DNA from: Aminipila sp032051575
GTDB taxonomy: Bacteria > Bacillota > Clostridia > Peptostreptococcales > Anaerovoracaceae
Length of the DNA: 64,000 nt
NCBI RefSeq assembly: GCF_032051575.1
Contig: NZ_DAMBYD010000006.1
Span: 124,001-188,000, forward strand
Reading direction: 5' to 3'
Made by a program: the position numbers and the translations under genes. The notes under the pieces are model-generated. The model saw nothing but the letters and a program-made list of their open reading frames with translations, made no database searches and had not been told where the DNA came from. Positions 63,784 through 64,000 of this stretch are shown piece by piece (the first letter of the stretch is position 1; the number at the start of each line of letters is the position of its first letter).

Positions 63784-64000
63784 AGCTCCTACCTTTCTGT
63801 TCCTTAATTCGTAATATTATTTACATCGAAGAATATGTTTATTCCTTAAATTATTATTATGTTAATTTAACTAATATAATATGCCTTAATTTTCAAAATA
63901 TCAACTTGTTTGCATATTAAATTAACATTAATGAACATTTATTTTACTGTACAAGCTGATATTTTAAGTCGTCTACCTTTTTCATATTAATTAATTTGTT

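Overview
The window is low-GC DNA from an anaerobic, probably spore-forming member of the Clostridia. The evidence is the AT-rich sequence with strong GGAGG-type ribosome binding sites, the IspH-S1 fusion, the ruvC-ruvA-ruvB-spoIID-queA-tgt order, LytTR/GHKL two-component systems, CPBP proteases, SLH-domain and DUF4489 proteins, and amino-acid fermentation genes (aspartate racemase and 4-decarboxylase, a tryptophanase-type lyase with its transporter). I cannot name the species. No tRNA, rRNA, CRISPR array, transposase, integrase or relaxase is visible.

Layout. (1) 0-4.2 kb: the start of a PrpR_N-like regulator (cut by the window edge), an aspartate decarboxylase/aspartate racemase pair, and a divergent LysR regulator. 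(2) 4.2-47 kb: an accessory region in which almost every gene is on the minus strand: amidohydrolase and APC permease; a large SLH surface protein; two AraC regulators; a hypothetical protein; VanZ; DUF5693; a broken LytTR/GHKL system; a second LytTR/GHKL system with two CPBP proteases; a MATE exporter; BlaI with an M56-LCP fusion; tryptophanase and an NSS transporter with eroded ridA/yheO/eamA; a broken LytTR regulator; then single genes for RhuM, an XRE regulator, a triple-DUF4489 protein and a 1418-residue NACHT NTPase. (3) 47-64 kb: housekeeping genes: rlmD-tgt-queA-spoIID-ruvBAC, divergent argR-recN, a chemotaxis receptor, aroK, ispH-rpsA, rarA, a SPOR protein and a 54-residue membrane peptide.

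The main observation is a dispersed repeat of up to about 500 bp, with 12 full or partial copies between 4.6 and 47.1 kb, all in the same orientation. A complete copy holds, in minus-strand order, (a) a sequence readable as AKEPPAPYDIIIVYSRHTE-V-, (b) a tail like the last codons of rlmD (MTKCGxDKK-stop), and (c) a hairpin with GGGGCAAAAATCG/CGATTTTTGCCCC arms. The rightmost copy is the genuine 3' end of rlmD. The HTE codons in the repeat match the rlmD codons that carry its catalytic Glu. None of the copies I found lies upstream of rlmD, and each one sits just 3' of a minus-strand gene. Between 37.9 and 47.1 kb the order is rlmD-repeat-NACHT-repeat-DUF4489-repeat-XRE-repeat-RhuM-repeat, an integron-like row of gene-plus-3'-repeat units anchored on a conserved rRNA methyltransferase gene. 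The 3' end of rlmD/rumA is a known integration site for mobile elements in Firmicutes. Whether this row was built by repeated integration at that site, or by cassettes moved in trans, cannot be decided from the sequence alone.

Many genes in the accessory region are decaying (in-frame stops, internal deletions, fused remnants), which fits a zone of repeated gain and loss.
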